This document shows, piece after piece, positions 46,841 to 59,375 of a stretch of 64,000 nt of DNA. This stretch comes from Pisolithus tinctorius. Its lineage: Eukaryota; Basidiomycota; Agaricomycetes; Boletales; Pisolithaceae. The stretch covers positions 124,001 through 188,000 of the forward strand of contig JANFAH010000033.1 of the NCBI GenBank assembly GCA_024663395.1. Reading direction: 5' to 3'. The translations under genes were made by a program, and so were the position numbers. Positions within the stretch are counted from its first letter, which is position 1. Each line of letters opens with the position of its first letter. The notes beneath the pieces were generated by a model. The model worked only from the letters and a program-made list of their open reading frames with translations, was not told where the DNA came from and did not search any database.

Positions 46841-47812
46841 CTACCCGTAAGTAGAGTTCAGGAATTGAAGTAAGTCCTGTCGATTGGCATCCATTTCCAG
46901 ATCCTTTGAATCCTTATGCACCTTCAATTTAATCTGTTCACACAGTGAGCTATCCAGTCGGATGAAAGTAGCTACAGGTATGATGTACCTTTTTCCCGGT
47001 AAGGACACTGCGCCTTTCCTCTTTCTCCTTCCTCTTCTCCTTTTCTTTGCGCCGCCTCTCCTTGTCACGCTCCTTTTCCTTGCGCTTCGATTTATGTCGC
47101 TTCTTTCCACGGCTCGGCGACCTAGAACGGGAACGAGATCGTGACCTGGACCTAGAAGTACGACGGCTGCGTTTTGCGGAGCGCCTAGCACTCCCATGAT
47201 CCGAATCAATAGAGGAAACGGATGAATCAGAGGATGGAGAACGACGACGCCCGCTGGGAGTCTGATAAACATCATATATGCACCTTCGAATGTCAGTGTA
47301 AGGCAACAGATGTAAGCTCTTCGACGTACCATGCTGTGACTTCTGTCCCTGCCTCGCGCCTCGCGGTGACGTCGTTGATACTCGGTTCGATCCTACAGGT
47401 CATCAAATTACAGTCCTACGAACCAAGATTGAAAACAAACCCTTTCAGGCTTCTCTACCCGTTCATCGCCATTTCTGCGTGAACGAGGGCTTCGCGACCT
47501 GGAGTGCCTCTCGTGGCGCCTACCACGGTCGCCGTCTCTCTCACGGCGACTATGCCTCTCTGGCGAGCACGACCTACTGTAGCCCCGCTCGCGCCCTGTA
47601 AATCCGAAGACGGAGTTTTATATATTTGAGTTTACAAATTATCAAAGATGTGGGTCGTCCCCCGAGGTTGCCATGATTCATGCGTGGCAACCAGGAGAAA
47701 GAGATGGCAAGTCAGTTAGGAGATAGGAACTGTGCCAAAAGCCCTCACCATTTCGTCTATAATGATGCCGGCCGGATCGTTCTTCGCGTTCTTCAACAGC
47801 AGATTCAGTCAT
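46841..47812 (-). CDS. Arginine/serine-rich (RS-domain) nuclear protein
   Basis: Minus-strand exons assemble from MTESAVEEREERSGRHHYRR (start 47812) through an RS-rich exon at about 47597-47450 (YSRSCSPERHSRRERDGD, HSRSRSPRSRRNGDE). A short piece follows (DRTEYQRRHREARGRDRS). Then comes a long RS/KE-rich exon at about 47265-46990: RRSPSSDSSVSSIDSD, then alternating RS, then KEKERDKERRRKEKEKR. The last exon encodes SLCEQIKLKVHKDSKDLEM and ends QDLLQFLNSTYG. RS and KE-rich regions are typical of splicing-associated proteins, and the conserved-looking C-terminal LQFLN segment suggests a defined binding element. No RRM was seen. A nuclear role in pre-mRNA splicing is inference. Exact intron borders are not all resolved. 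Confidence 0.65.
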
Positions 47813-48196
47813 GGTGTGGAAGTAGGTAACAGGCAATCCGAGTGCCGAAGTCTTCGCACGACACAAACAATACAATACAATAGTGATTATGTCAGCGCCC
47901 CGATCCACCCGCTTTCGCCTGGAACCAATGTGCACCCAGGAACTGCGAGGGATTTTGCAGTTGCTGGGTGTACACTGTCTATGTGTGTCGTGGGCCGAAA
48001 CTAGCTACAGTTGTGAGGTCGATAATTGAGTGCAGGTTAACTTGCATATGCATAAGACACTAAAACAAGGGCTACGTACCATGTGTCCGCACTGCAAAGC
48101 ATGCCCCTAGGCGCTCAGCTGCTTGCAACCGTCCTCTTCCTCGTCGAATTGAACAGCGTACAATCGAACTCACATACCGTCTATATTTCTTTCTGA
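47813..48196. other. Divergent intergenic region upstream of NLR2
   Basis: About 380 bp between the start of the RS-rich gene (minus) and NLR2 (plus), expected to hold both promoters. tacaatacaatag near 47870 is AT-rich and could serve the minus-strand gene. No supported gene. Confidence 0.4.
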
Positions 48197-51100
48197 ATGG
48201 CCCGCCAGCATTCAAAGAAGCACCATCTCTTCAAGTGTTGGAAGTCCCGTTCCACATCTAACCTTTCTTCGGTACGCCAATTCGTTCTTTTCGACCGAAG
48301 GTGTTTGTCGATAGCGAAAAAAAATGGTTCCAGGGACCCGTTCAGGCCCCCACAGAGGGTAGTGTCTCCACGACTGAAACATCTGGCAGTGGTTTTCGGG
48401 GGACGCTCGCCAGGATGAGGCGCCTCCATCAATCGAACCACAGTCAGTTGAGCTCCGTCACTCCAGCGGTAGTCGGCGCAAGCACGAGTGGGGGAACACA
48501 GGAGCAACAGGGACAGTCCCAGGCAGTTCCATCTAAGGACGTATGTGACTTGCTGTGTCTGATTGAAAGCGCACTAACCAGGCCCATCGGACAGAATCAA
48601 AAAGCGACCAATAGGGCAGAACTAGAACCTGCGCCAGAAAAGGACATTAATGATGCTGTACGAGCATTCGACAATATGGATCCCATGTCGCGTCTCGGCG
48701 AAGGAGCTGGAAACATCGTTACCGACGCCAACATTGCTTTCACTGACATCCAAAACTTCACCGCTACATATCTTCAACCTTTCCAAGTTTTCAATGAAGT
48801 TGTCACGACTCTCTCCAACGTAATCATATCCATATTTCGGCTCATTCAATTCGCTGATGGAATGTATGCCCTAGGTCCACCCTTATGCCCAGATTGCACT
48901 GGGGATTTTGACGGCCGCTTCTCAGGTACGTTCCAGATCTTACATCTGTCGCTCATCTCACGCAGGGTGGATTGTAGTTGCTCATGAAACAAGCGAATCT
49001 AGACAAAGCGGTGTCTGGTCTTCTGCAAACGATCCGAAGCGTTTACGAATTCCTTACCGAAGAAGATACCATCAACAATATTGACAACATGAAAGATACC
49101 CTTGCGAAGATTGCACGGGTAATAAGCGACTCTGCACAGTTCATCAAAGACTATTCTGAAACAAAGAGTTTCTGTGAGTCTTAATGTGTCTCTGTTGGCA
49201 CTAGAAATTGATGCGATTCATCTCAGGGAAAAGGACAGGGAAGAACATCGGCTCCAAAACGCAGGCCATCGTTGACGACTACACCACAACACTAAATGAT
49301 TTGATGCAGCAGTACCGCGACCATGCGGTCCGGGATATTCAGATCAATGTGCATCGCGTATTGGAGGACCTGAACCTTGAGGGGATGAGCTATGCTGGTG
49401 GCGCAGGCCTTGACATGGCTAAGATATGCCTCGATGGCACGCGGACAGAGATTTTGCGGGAGATCATTAGCTGGATCGCTGATCCTCGCATCGACGTCCC
49501 CCGTATCATGTGGCTCCAGGGGCAGGCCGGAAGAGGGAAGTCGGCCATCGCACATACGATTGCTGCGTGGATCAAGGACGCGGGAGGACTCGGGTCCTGC
49601 TTTTGCTTCGCGCATGACAGGCTGGCCGAACACCGCGAGGAGAAGATTTTAACGACCATCGCTCGTGATCTGGCAGATCGTGACTCGGCGTTTGGCGAGC
49701 ACTGGCTGATGTCGTCTCAAAGGACCATTCTCTCAAAGCAACGCGAGACGCGACGCAGCAGTGGCAGCGACTCATCTTGGAACCGCTGTCCAAGGTTAAT
49801 AGAGAAATCGTTGGGAATGTAGTCGTGGTGATTGACGCATTAGATGAAAGCGGGACGGACGCATCAAGGAGTCGTATCCTGTCCCTTCTTGCGTCTGAGG
49901 AAGCCGCACATCTGCCCGCTAATTTCCGCATCCTTCTGACATCCAGGCTGTTGCCGGATATCGAGGAGGCTTTCAACGATTGCCAACATGTAACAGTAAC
50001 TTCTCTTGATGGGGTCCCCCTGGCGTCTGCTAAGCGTGATATCCATCTATTCGTTTCTAACGAACTCTGTCACCCCCGCTTCAAGGATACTATTGGGCCC
50101 GAGGAGATAGATCAGATTACTCAGAAGTCCGACGGCCTGTTTCAATGGGCAAGGTTGGCTTGTGAGTTCATCAAGCGGAAAAGCGCCGGACGAACTCTGA
50201 GGGAACGCTTCGACGATATAATTGCTCTTCGGTCTGGAGAGGGCGGAACACTTCTGGACAAAACTTATACCACGATATTGGAGAATGCTATACCACCGAC
50301 GAACCGGATATCCCTGGCTCGGTTCCGTTCCGTGATGCGACAAATACTGACAACATTGGTGCCGCTGCCTATGTCGACTTTGCAATTCATGCGCAAGCAC
50401 TTTCCCAACGAGGAGGACCACTATGATGTTGTTGTCATCCTGGAGTTCATGGCGCCAGTGTTGAGTGGCATCACTGACTCTTCCCCCGTTCGCCCTCTCC
50501 ATGCATCTTTTCCTGATTTCCTGATGGATCAGTCACGGAGTGGGGACTACTTCATTGACACCTCTGGGGTATATGACCTAGCCCTCGCCTCGCTGCAGAT
50601 TCTGTGTAAGGAGCTGCAATTCAACATTTGCGGACTAGAAAGCTCCTACTTCAGCAACTCTGAAGTCCCTGATTTACAACAAAAAATAGACAAATTCATC
50701 ACTCCCCATCTATCCTATTCATGTCAATTCTGGGCCCAACATCTGCAGAGGACTACCTTTGACTTGGATCTTGCAAAGTTAGTGGCAATTATTGTGGGGA
50801 GTGAAAAAATTCTGTTCTGGCTGGAGACTCTGAGCATTATTGGGGAGTTGGGAAAAGCTGTTGATGCTTTGATCTGCATTGCAACATGGCTACTAGTGAG
50901 TAATCTACACTTGGATTCACATAACATGCCCTAACATCAAATCAAAAGGACCAGCCAGGGTTTGAAGATACATTAGGAATGGTACAAGATGGGATCAAGT
51001 TGATTCGGAGCTATGGTGTTGCAATCTCACACAGTGCTCCACATCTTTACATTTCTGCATTGCCATTCACTCCTTCAAATACAAGACTCTCAAAAATTCT

Positions 51101-51954
51101 CTTTCCAAAATTCTGCCAACTTCTTGGAGTTTCTGTGGGAGGGCTAAAGGTGTGGCCAGCTGCCCAGCTAGCCTTGGAGCATGCTGGTGTAGTCAATTCA
51201 GTTGCATTCTCCCCTGATGGCAAGAGGATTGTCTCAGGGTCACAGGACAAGACTGTGAGGATCTGGGATGCTGAGGGAGGTGTGCAGATTGGCCACCCTC
51301 TTGAGGGGCATACTGATGAGGTCTTGTCAGTTGCATTCTCCCCTGATGGACAGAAGATTGTCTTAGGGTCAGCTGATAAGAGGGTGAGAATTTGGGATGC
51401 TGAGAGAGGGGTTCAGGTCTACTGTCTTCCCCAGGGGCATACTGGTGCAGTGAGCACAGTTTCATTCTCCCCTGATGGAAAGAGGGTTATCTCAGGGTCA
51501 CCAGATTGTACAATGAGGATATGGGATACCCACACATATGAGGATATGATCACCAGCCATCAAAAGATGAAGTTGTCTGCATATGATACAGAGGGTGAGA
51601 ACTACACAACTCTTATGTATTTTGTTGTTACTCAAGTAATTTCCAGGCCTTAAAATACACCCCATTTGCTTTTCATCAGTGCCTTCACACACACTAAATG
51701 ACAGTGAACAACTCCTTGATGGGTTCCAGCCAGAAGATATTGATAGCTGGCTTGAGCCAGTCAAGCTGCATCCTGATGGATGGTTCAGGGGTCCAAAGGG
51801 AAAGCTGCTATTTTGGTTTCCACCAACATTTTGGAGGCCATTTTATTCAAGTTGTAGTAAAGTCATGATTCCAAGTGATTGTTGTACAGAGATGGACTTG
51901 AGCCACATGGTTCATGGAGATAAGTGGCACAAGTGTCTGAAAACAGTTGCCTGA
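48197..51954 (+). CDS. NACHT-WD40 NLR-like gene with three WD repeats and a frameshift (NLR2)
   Basis: Inferred exons: 48197-48271, 48334-48819, 48875-48925, 48978-49173, 49227-50895, 50949-51594 and 51680-51954, about 1132 codons if one missing base is allowed for. The 51-nt and 196-nt exons have exactly the sizes of the matching NLR1 exons. The same helical N-region (YSETKSF, WKRTGKN) and NACHT motifs are present: Walker A GQAGRGKSA near 49530 and Walker B-like VVVVIDALDES near 49830. At 49691-49695 one base appears lost, changing frame just after IARDLADRDSAF; both sides are otherwise open. Only three WD40 repeats follow (51177-51530), against 14 in NLR1, then the family tail (HPDGWFRGP, EMDLSHMVHGDKW). 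From about 50640 the gene is almost free of CpG, unlike its 5' half. It is a recent pseudogene, a sequence error, or a translated 3' module. Confidence 0.75.
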
Positions 51955-52699
51955 ATCTACAATGAACATATTGTAGTCTAGCCACATATTGTATTGTATT
52001 ATTAAAATTTTTCCCATGAAGCTTGTATATTCATTGTTTCAGTAGCCTTTCCTCTTAATAAACAGTCCTCTGATCTTCAGGCACAGAATCTCTTGTGCAA
52101 CAAAAATGGATTTTAAAAGGAACTCAGTTGTATATCATTCAAGGCTATGGCAGGCAGCATTGAGAATACCTGGAATACAGCTCTACCCATTTCAGGGGGC
52201 CAGCCATTCACTGTTACTCTGCAACAAAGTTGATGATGTTCATAGCCAAGTCATAGAACTTAGCCAAATGAATACAAGCAACAATGATTGGGAGTAAGTC
52301 TAAGGCCATACCCAGCCACTCAAAAATGTCAACTACATGGCCACAGCTGAGATCTAAATGGACCTAAAAATGGAAAATAAGATGTAACATGGGTTTGGCA
52401 CATTCCAGATTAGGCTGGGCAGCATTTACACTATTGGTTGTGGTAGACACAGTCCTAGGGTCCTATTTTTTTTGAAACTGCTCTGGATGCAAACAAAAAT
52501 ACATCTGGATGTTTGGAAGCAGTGCTCAAATTTTACAGAGTTGAATGTTCAACATTGTCAACTCTTGCTGCTGTATTGCAATGATTGAAGAGCTTGGGAA
52601 TCCCCAGTGTAAGTCTTGGATCTTATCCCTATCTCCATGTCATGTTACACTCAACTTTGTTGTATTCACATTGCCAAAATGTTCAATTCACAAAATACA
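51955..52699. other. AT-rich, CpG-free spacer
   Basis: Between the NLR2 stop and the first recognisable transposon coding remnant. It probably contains the NLR2 3' UTR (attgtattgtattattaaaa near 51988) and the 5' end of the element. No supported gene and no clear terminal repeat. Confidence 0.4.
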
Positions 52700-55600
52700 A
52701 AGTCTGGGAAGTGGGCTCTGGTCACAATGACTACAAGTGGACTTGCCTAGCCTGCAAGGACAACAAATGGTGAGATGGCCACAGTGCTCAATGACATGAG
52801 AAGACAACCATACATGAAGAGAACATCCAGCACCTCCTCTCCCCCCAACTTTGACCTCAAGCTCCCCAGTCAGACCTGATGTGACTCCTCCATTACTGGA
52901 AGTGTTAACAGAACTCACAGAACTGGCATCTCCTTCACTCAACCTGCAAAGCACACCACTTCCCTGTGAGGACTCAGAACAATTTTAGCTTGACTGGGAT
53001 GCAATCAACCATAATAAACTGTATTTTCCATCTTTACATGATGAGATGCTGACTATGATGGCCAGCACATTGGCTGTGTGGTTAGCCTACAGCAATGATC
53101 TGATTTCCTCAGATGAAGACAGATCAAGCAGCTTTGATGTTCCAGACAAGAGTGTTGAACCAGGTGAATGGTCCCATGCAGTATACCTTGAGATCATACT
53201 GATCATATCTAGTGGTTTCCCAGAGCCACTCCAGCCTGGTGCAGCATGCCTGTCCCAGCATAATGATACCATGCCACCAAACCCTATATGGTTTCCATGG
53301 CCAGACAAGCAGGTGTGTAGACATGTTTTAACAACTTGAACACTGGCAGCCTCATACATATTAGACATGCATACTCAACATTCTGTGGCACCTCCCTCAA
53401 TTGTTATTTTCATATTTTCAACTACAGGACATCCTCTGGGGACTTTCTGTCCTTGGTGTTGACAATATTCCATTCACCAGGACACTCAAGGATCTCAACA
53501 ACTGCCTCCAGTCCCAATATGGGATTCCATCTCTCTGTTATCAAGGGTTGCTGGGGCAGGTTTACTATGTAAATAATTTCCCATCAATTATCACACAAGT
53601 ACATCCTAAAAGCTCACATTTGACAGTCAGAGAATGCTGACCCATATGGGAAATGGCTAATCCATGGATCCACCCACACATATGCCATTATCCTGAAGAT
53701 GCAGGGGGCCAGCTTGAACAAGCATGGCAAGCATCAAGATGGTTGCATGAGATTGATCCCAACATTGCCATGCCCATGATTCACAAAGGCTGGCAAGACT
53801 TCTATGTTTTTGAGCTGACAAAGTGGACAGATGGCATGATGGTCATTTCAGAGCATTGGTATACAAAACCCTTGGTCTCACAAACACCTTTTGAGGTTGA
53901 GTATTGGGCTCTTGCATGGAAAGCTCATGCTGTTATGAATGGCTGCATGAGTGGATACATTGTTCATGCATACAATACTATCAAGGTTCCAGCAAGTGAA
54001 CTTCTGCTCTCATTCCCCCACCTCCTCCAAACCTATGAGATCAACCATCAAGCAGATCCATGCAATATCATAGGTGAGTATATGTTTAATCTATTCTTTC
54101 TGGTGCTTATTACAATCCCATGTCACAGGTTTGATAGAAACAAGGGGCCATGGTGTCCTACCATGGAGATTGACTGACTCTACTGTTGGTGACAGGTGGC
54201 ATGTACAGGTGCAGGGATGCCATGTCCTCAACTGTATGATGTGGTTTTATTGTGACAACACATCTGGCAACATTTCAAAGAAATGGAACAAGCACAACTC
54301 ATTTCTTATCACCACAGCCATACTCCCCCATGTTATAGTCCACAAGGAGGGCAACATTCATTTCCTTGTGACATGCAATATTGCACCCCCTTTGGAAATG
54401 TTTGATGGCATTGTGGATCAACTTGAGTAAGTGATCTGTCATCTACTTGCACTCAGAAGTTCATATTGCATCAAGCATAGATGTGCCCAAATGCATGGTG
54501 TTTGGGCTTGGGATGTACAGTGGCTCACAAAATTGTCCCAATGTGTGCATGTTTTTCATTAATCATGGTGTAGTGAGTGAACTATCAGTATTGAGTCCAA
54601 GGTGTTTATGGATGGATTAAAGCAGCTGGTCATGGCTCTCTGATGAGCTATATCACATAATATTTGGATAGAAATTGATGACAGAATACCCAAATGAAAA
54701 TGAGAGCTCATTGGGACAATTATGTAACTTTGTGATATACTGGAGGTGTAGTCCTTGGGAACACATATAAAACATGGTGAGATGCTCACCAATGCTTACA
54801 TAATGTATTACATGGTCTACTGAATGATTTGTCAACAAACAAACAATGCCAAACAGTGATTTTGCACCCCTAAGCCTCCCTGCTCTAACACAAGTCAAGA
54901 AATCACCATTCTGGCTCATCAGGGACATTCTCTCAGGGCAACCTCAGCAAATGCTGGTGTACACTATAGTATAATCAATAGAATGTGCTATCAGCACCAT
55001 TGGTCTCTTCAGAAACCTGCTGGAAGTCATTTCCTGCACTGTTTCCCCACCAAAGCCCCATGTGTCCTGGAACTAATCAGTACTGTGAGAGCTGAGAATG
55101 ATGTGGAGGTCCAATCTGGCATTCATCCTATCATGAACAAACCAATCACCCACTAACTACTACATCACAGCTGAAGAAAAGCCTGCCTGAATGCTCAGGT
55201 GAAGCACAACCCTCCTGGGCACTCCCCCAGTATCACAGGAGGGTTGGCCAGATTGTACTCTGAGCTGAACTGGGGATCACTGGGAAGGAGTTATTTGATG
55301 ATATATGACTAAAAGAAATATCCAGTGCCAGATAGAAGGCCAGGAATGTGCAACCTGGTAGCTCAGTAGCATATCCCTCCCATGGTACCTGGAGTGAGAG
55401 AGGGTTCAGCTTCACCCTGACCTCCATACCAGTTTCCCCTTCACATAAATGCACTAGTTAATGGGTGATTGGTTTGTTTATGATAGGATGAATGCCAGAT
55501 TGGACCTCTACATCATTCTCAGCTCTCACAGTACTGATTAATTCCAGGACGCATGGGGCTTTGGTGGGGAAACAGTGCAGGAAATGACTTCCAGCAGGTT

Positions 55601-58600
55601 TCTGAAGAGACCAATGGTGCTGATAGCACATTCTATTGATTATACTATAGTGTACACCAGCATTTGCTGAGGTTGCCCTGAGAGAATGTCCCTGATGAGC
55701 CAGAATGGTGATTTCTTGACTTGTGTTAGAGCAGGGAGGCTTAGGGGTGCAAAATCACTGTTTGGCATTGTTTGTTTGTTGACAAATCATTCAGTAGACC
55801 ATGTAATACATTATGTAAGCATTGGTGAGCATCTCACCATGTTTTATATGTGTTCCCAAGGACTACACCTCCAGTATATCACAAAGTTACATAATTGTCC
55901 CAATGAGCTCTCATTTTCATTTGGGTATTCTGTCATCAATTTCTATCCAAATATTATGTGATATGACTCATCAGAGAGCCATGATCAGCTGCTTTAATCC
56001 ATCCATAAACACCTTGGACTCAATACTGATAGTTCACTCACTACACCATGATTAATGAAAAACATGCACACATTGGGACGATTTTGTGAGCCACTGTATG
56101 AGCAAGGGAGATGGTCCTTCTCATACTTGCTGTTCTGGAAATGCTCAATGACAATCCCATGCAGAGTGAATTTGCATGCCATGTGGACTTGCAGGGTAAA
56201 TTTTTCTGTTGTAATTGCTGGGTCAAAGGGGCAGACTTGGGTCCAGTGATGCAAGATCTTGCAGACAAGATGGTAACAAATCCTGTAGATGACACTCACT
56301 CAGTTGAGACCAGATTACAAATGTCCAAGTCAGAAGTCTCTGTACATGAAGATTGTCCATCAAAAGGAAAGGGTCATTGTTCAGAGACAATGCAGGACCT
56401 TGTGGATTGTGCATGGTGGTTTCTTGGGGTATGTTTACCATTGGCTAGCATACATATGTATGATAATATTTGATTTCCTTCAGACCAACACACCACACAT
56501 GCATGCAGATGTGATGAATAGGCTCCACAGCATGTTCCACAACATTGCTTCTGGTATGAGCAAGACATGATATGCCAAAATGAAGGCCAAGACAGGCATC
56601 AATGACACATATAGATGTTTTCATTGAGTGCATCATCAGGTGCATGAAACATATCTGTGCTGGGATGGTCAAATATACTGAGGCTGTTGATGCAATCCTT
56701 CAGGGCCATCCCCTCAAAGAGTTCATGAGTCCAGTCTGGAGAATCAAAGGTAAGAATGCTCCACAGTACAATCTTCCAATGCTGACATCAATCACTTGTT
56801 TATGGCTTGATCCTTATCAAGATACCCCAGTGGAAATCTTGCATGTCATATTGCTTGGATTTGTGGAGTATTTCTGGAGAGACACAATTTCCAGGCTGAA
56901 TGATGTACAGAAGGCAGGACTCTAGGTTCAACTCACATCATTTGATGTCTCCAGACTTGGCATCCCTGATTCAGCAGGTCAAACATTGGTTCAATATGTG
57001 GGCTCCCTCACCAGATGTGATTTTTGCACAATTTCTCAGGCTGCACCATTCATCCTCTATGATCTTGTTCCATGTGAATGTTACAAGGCCTTCCTTGCCC
57101 TGTCTTTGCTTGTCCCTCTGGTTTGGCAACTGTGTATTGACAACACCAAAGAGCACTTAGTACATATGTGATGTTGTCTCTCTGCTGTGACTAAAAATTG
57201 TTTTAGGGTATTTTTCAAGCAGCAATTGATCACATCCTCAATTGCACAGCCTGCTGGACACCCCAATGGTTCAATAAACTCAAGTTTCACATCATTTGCC
57301 ACTTGCCCAACCATATCTGACATTTTGGTCCTGCAATTCTTTTTGCTACAGAAAGCTTTAAATCTTACAATGCTGTCATCCATGACCACAGTATACACAG
57401 CAATAGACAAGCACCACAATGAGACATTGTCCATGGGATGGCCTGATGTCACCATGTCTGCCATTTCTTATCTGGTGGTAGATTTCATGCTCAAGGGCCC
57501 ATAATCACTGAACTTCCCTATAGTAACAATGAACATGAATGGCTTGTACCTGGCTCTGGGGTGCAATCATTGCTTAACATCAATGTGCCCTCTTTCACAA
57601 TGTGATTGTTGATTTCTTCAGGTTGGCTGATGACAGAGTTCCTGCTGAAGCAGGTGAGCTAACCATGATATGTAACATTGTTGTATGAATGGACTCAGTG
57701 TCAAACCCATGCCAGGTTCATGTATGCCTGACAAAGTATGTCTGTGGCCACTTGAAAAGACAAGTACAGCCTTTTGAGTGCCACATGCACTATATCCCAT
57801 TGAGTGCTGACTTTATCAAACTTGTCATTCTGTCATGGCATGAAATGGTGATATGTGCTGTCTTGGCAATTTTATACTTGCAAGAGACACTCACACAACC
57901 AGCTTGTCACTCCCCATCATTGGATGCCTTCATGAGATTCTTCAGATATATCACTCACCAGCCCAGCAGCAGGATCAAGCTTCTTCATTGTTGGTTGAAA
58001 TACTCTATGTCATTGGCTCTGCAGGCACCTATCACATGCTGTGTATACAACCATCTGGCTGGGTCATGCTACCAGCCATGGACAGCAACCTCTTTCATAC
58101 ACAATTCACCACTTCTCATCTGTATTTTTTCCCCCTGAAGGCAATTATTGTTGTGTCAATGTCCAGCATAATTGTGCTGGACAAGGATATACTGGCTTGT
58201 CTGCAGTGCTGGTTTATGAGGAGTGTGAGAAGACAATGAAGACTGTGCAGCAGATTGAGCACTGTGACCCTCTGGCCTCATACTGAACACTGCACAGATG
58301 CAGGATGCCACTCATGTGCAAAAATTCTGTATTTGAGTCCAGTAATTAGAACATGATCAGGCAATCCACATGGGTGCAGTAGCAGAGATAAATGCTCAAA
58401 AACTGAAGACCTCAAAAACCAAGCCTACAAGACAACCTTCTGCAATACCTGCACACTTTATTAACATCTTTTATCACACAGGTAAGCCATCCTTGTATCT
58501 CATAACAACTCATTCATGACTTATGTGCAGGCCATGCAGATACTTAATGTCTGTGCATCACACATGACCTCATATGCTAATATCAACAGTATTTGCTTTT

Positions 58601-59360
58601 TATTAACAGGTGACACCAATGACACTGTTTGGTCCCCCAACAGAGTAAAGATACAAAAGATGTGTTGCATCAGCTTTTTTTTAATTCTGTCATTTGTTGC
58701 TATCTTCACTTCAACAATGTCACAGCAGCACAATAATTCATATGGCAATCATGCCACCTTTGAAGGTCTGGGCTCAGGTTTCTCTGCACCAGAGCTCAGG
58801 GTGCATCAAGGCACAACAGGCAAGTGATGTGTTGTCAATGCACAAGGAGAAAGGGACATTTCATCTGATGCATTGAAAGGGACTCTGCATGTTGTACAAT
58901 TGAATGTGACATGCATGATGATACCTGATATATCCTATGGCTCACCCAAGGCTGCAGGTTTTGATATGTGGCATCCAGCCTTACAGGTGAACATGATGTG
59001 TGGGCTGAGGATCCAGATTCTGAGGTGTTGCATCCTACCTCAGCCTCATGTGCATTTTATGGCACTGGAGGTGATGAAGAGATAACATGCTTTGCTCCTG
59101 ATCCCAAGTCCTAGAATCCCTTGGGATATGTGCATGATGTTGTGGATGGTGCAGCAGCAACTGGATACACCCCCATGTTCACCTTCTTCAAGGTGACACC
59201 CAGGGGGACTGAGGTCTCCAAAGATCTGAACAAGCACTTGAAGTTATGGGCTCAGAAGGTTGCAACCCAATTTGAACTCAAGACCCCTCAATGCTTGGAG
59301 CTTGGCATGCTCATGGATGTAAGTCACCCATGCCACACAACTCAGCTGTCCTTTTGACAC
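52700..59360 (+). mobile_element. Decayed transposon-associated ORF of an agaric multicopy family
   Basis: Plus-strand coding remnants run in order through about 6.7 kb. A C2H2/BED-like finger remnant (WTCLACKDNKW, then HEKTTIHEE past a stop) lies near 52740-52830. Then come DILWGLSVLGVDNIPFTR (53430), WQDFYVFELTKWTDGM (53800), EVEYWALAWKAHAVMNG (53900), MMWFYCDNTSGNISKKWNKH (54238) and APPLEMFDGIVDQLE (54390). After the nested insertion come DNPMQSEFACHVDLQGKFFC (56150), DTPVEILHVILLGFVEYFW (56820), and ISQAAPFILYDLVP (57030). From memory these belong to a protein family repeated many times in agaric genomes and considered transposon-encoded; I cannot give a secure superfamily name. Frames are broken by stops and shifts, so the copy is dead. 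No terminal repeats found. Confidence 0.6.
54518..56096. mobile_element. 1.58-kb TA-flanked foldback element (Tc1/mariner-like termini)
   Basis: The element starts CAGTGGCTCACAAAA at 54518 and ends with its reverse complement at 56096. It is flanked by TA on each side (54516-54517, 56097-56098). The two arms (about 54518-55157 and 55456-56096, about 640 bp) are inverted repeats of very high identity, separated by about 300 bp. Each arm contains the same 91-codon open frame pointing outward, starting MSLMSQNGDFLTCVRAGRLR (54928 to 54653 minus; 55686 to 55961 plus). TA target sites and CAGTGG-type ends are usual for Tc1/mariner elements. No transposase is visible, so it is non-autonomous. It interrupts the transposon ORF and is therefore younger than it. 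Confidence 0.85.
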
Positions 59361-59375
59361 TTCTCCACATGCACA

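Noticed and set aside
46884..47144. Plus-strand hydrophobic frame (LLPLLLFFAPPLLV-like)
   Set aside because: Antisense of the KE/RS-rich exon; purine-rich coding strands give Leu/Phe/Pro shadows.
49208..50934. Two separate genes in the NLR2 NACHT region
   Set aside because: The two frames continue one NACHT domain across a one-base shift, so they are one broken gene and not two.
52106..52297. Small gene just after NLR2
   Set aside because: 63 codons in CpG-free AT-rich sequence, no similarity, no regulatory context.
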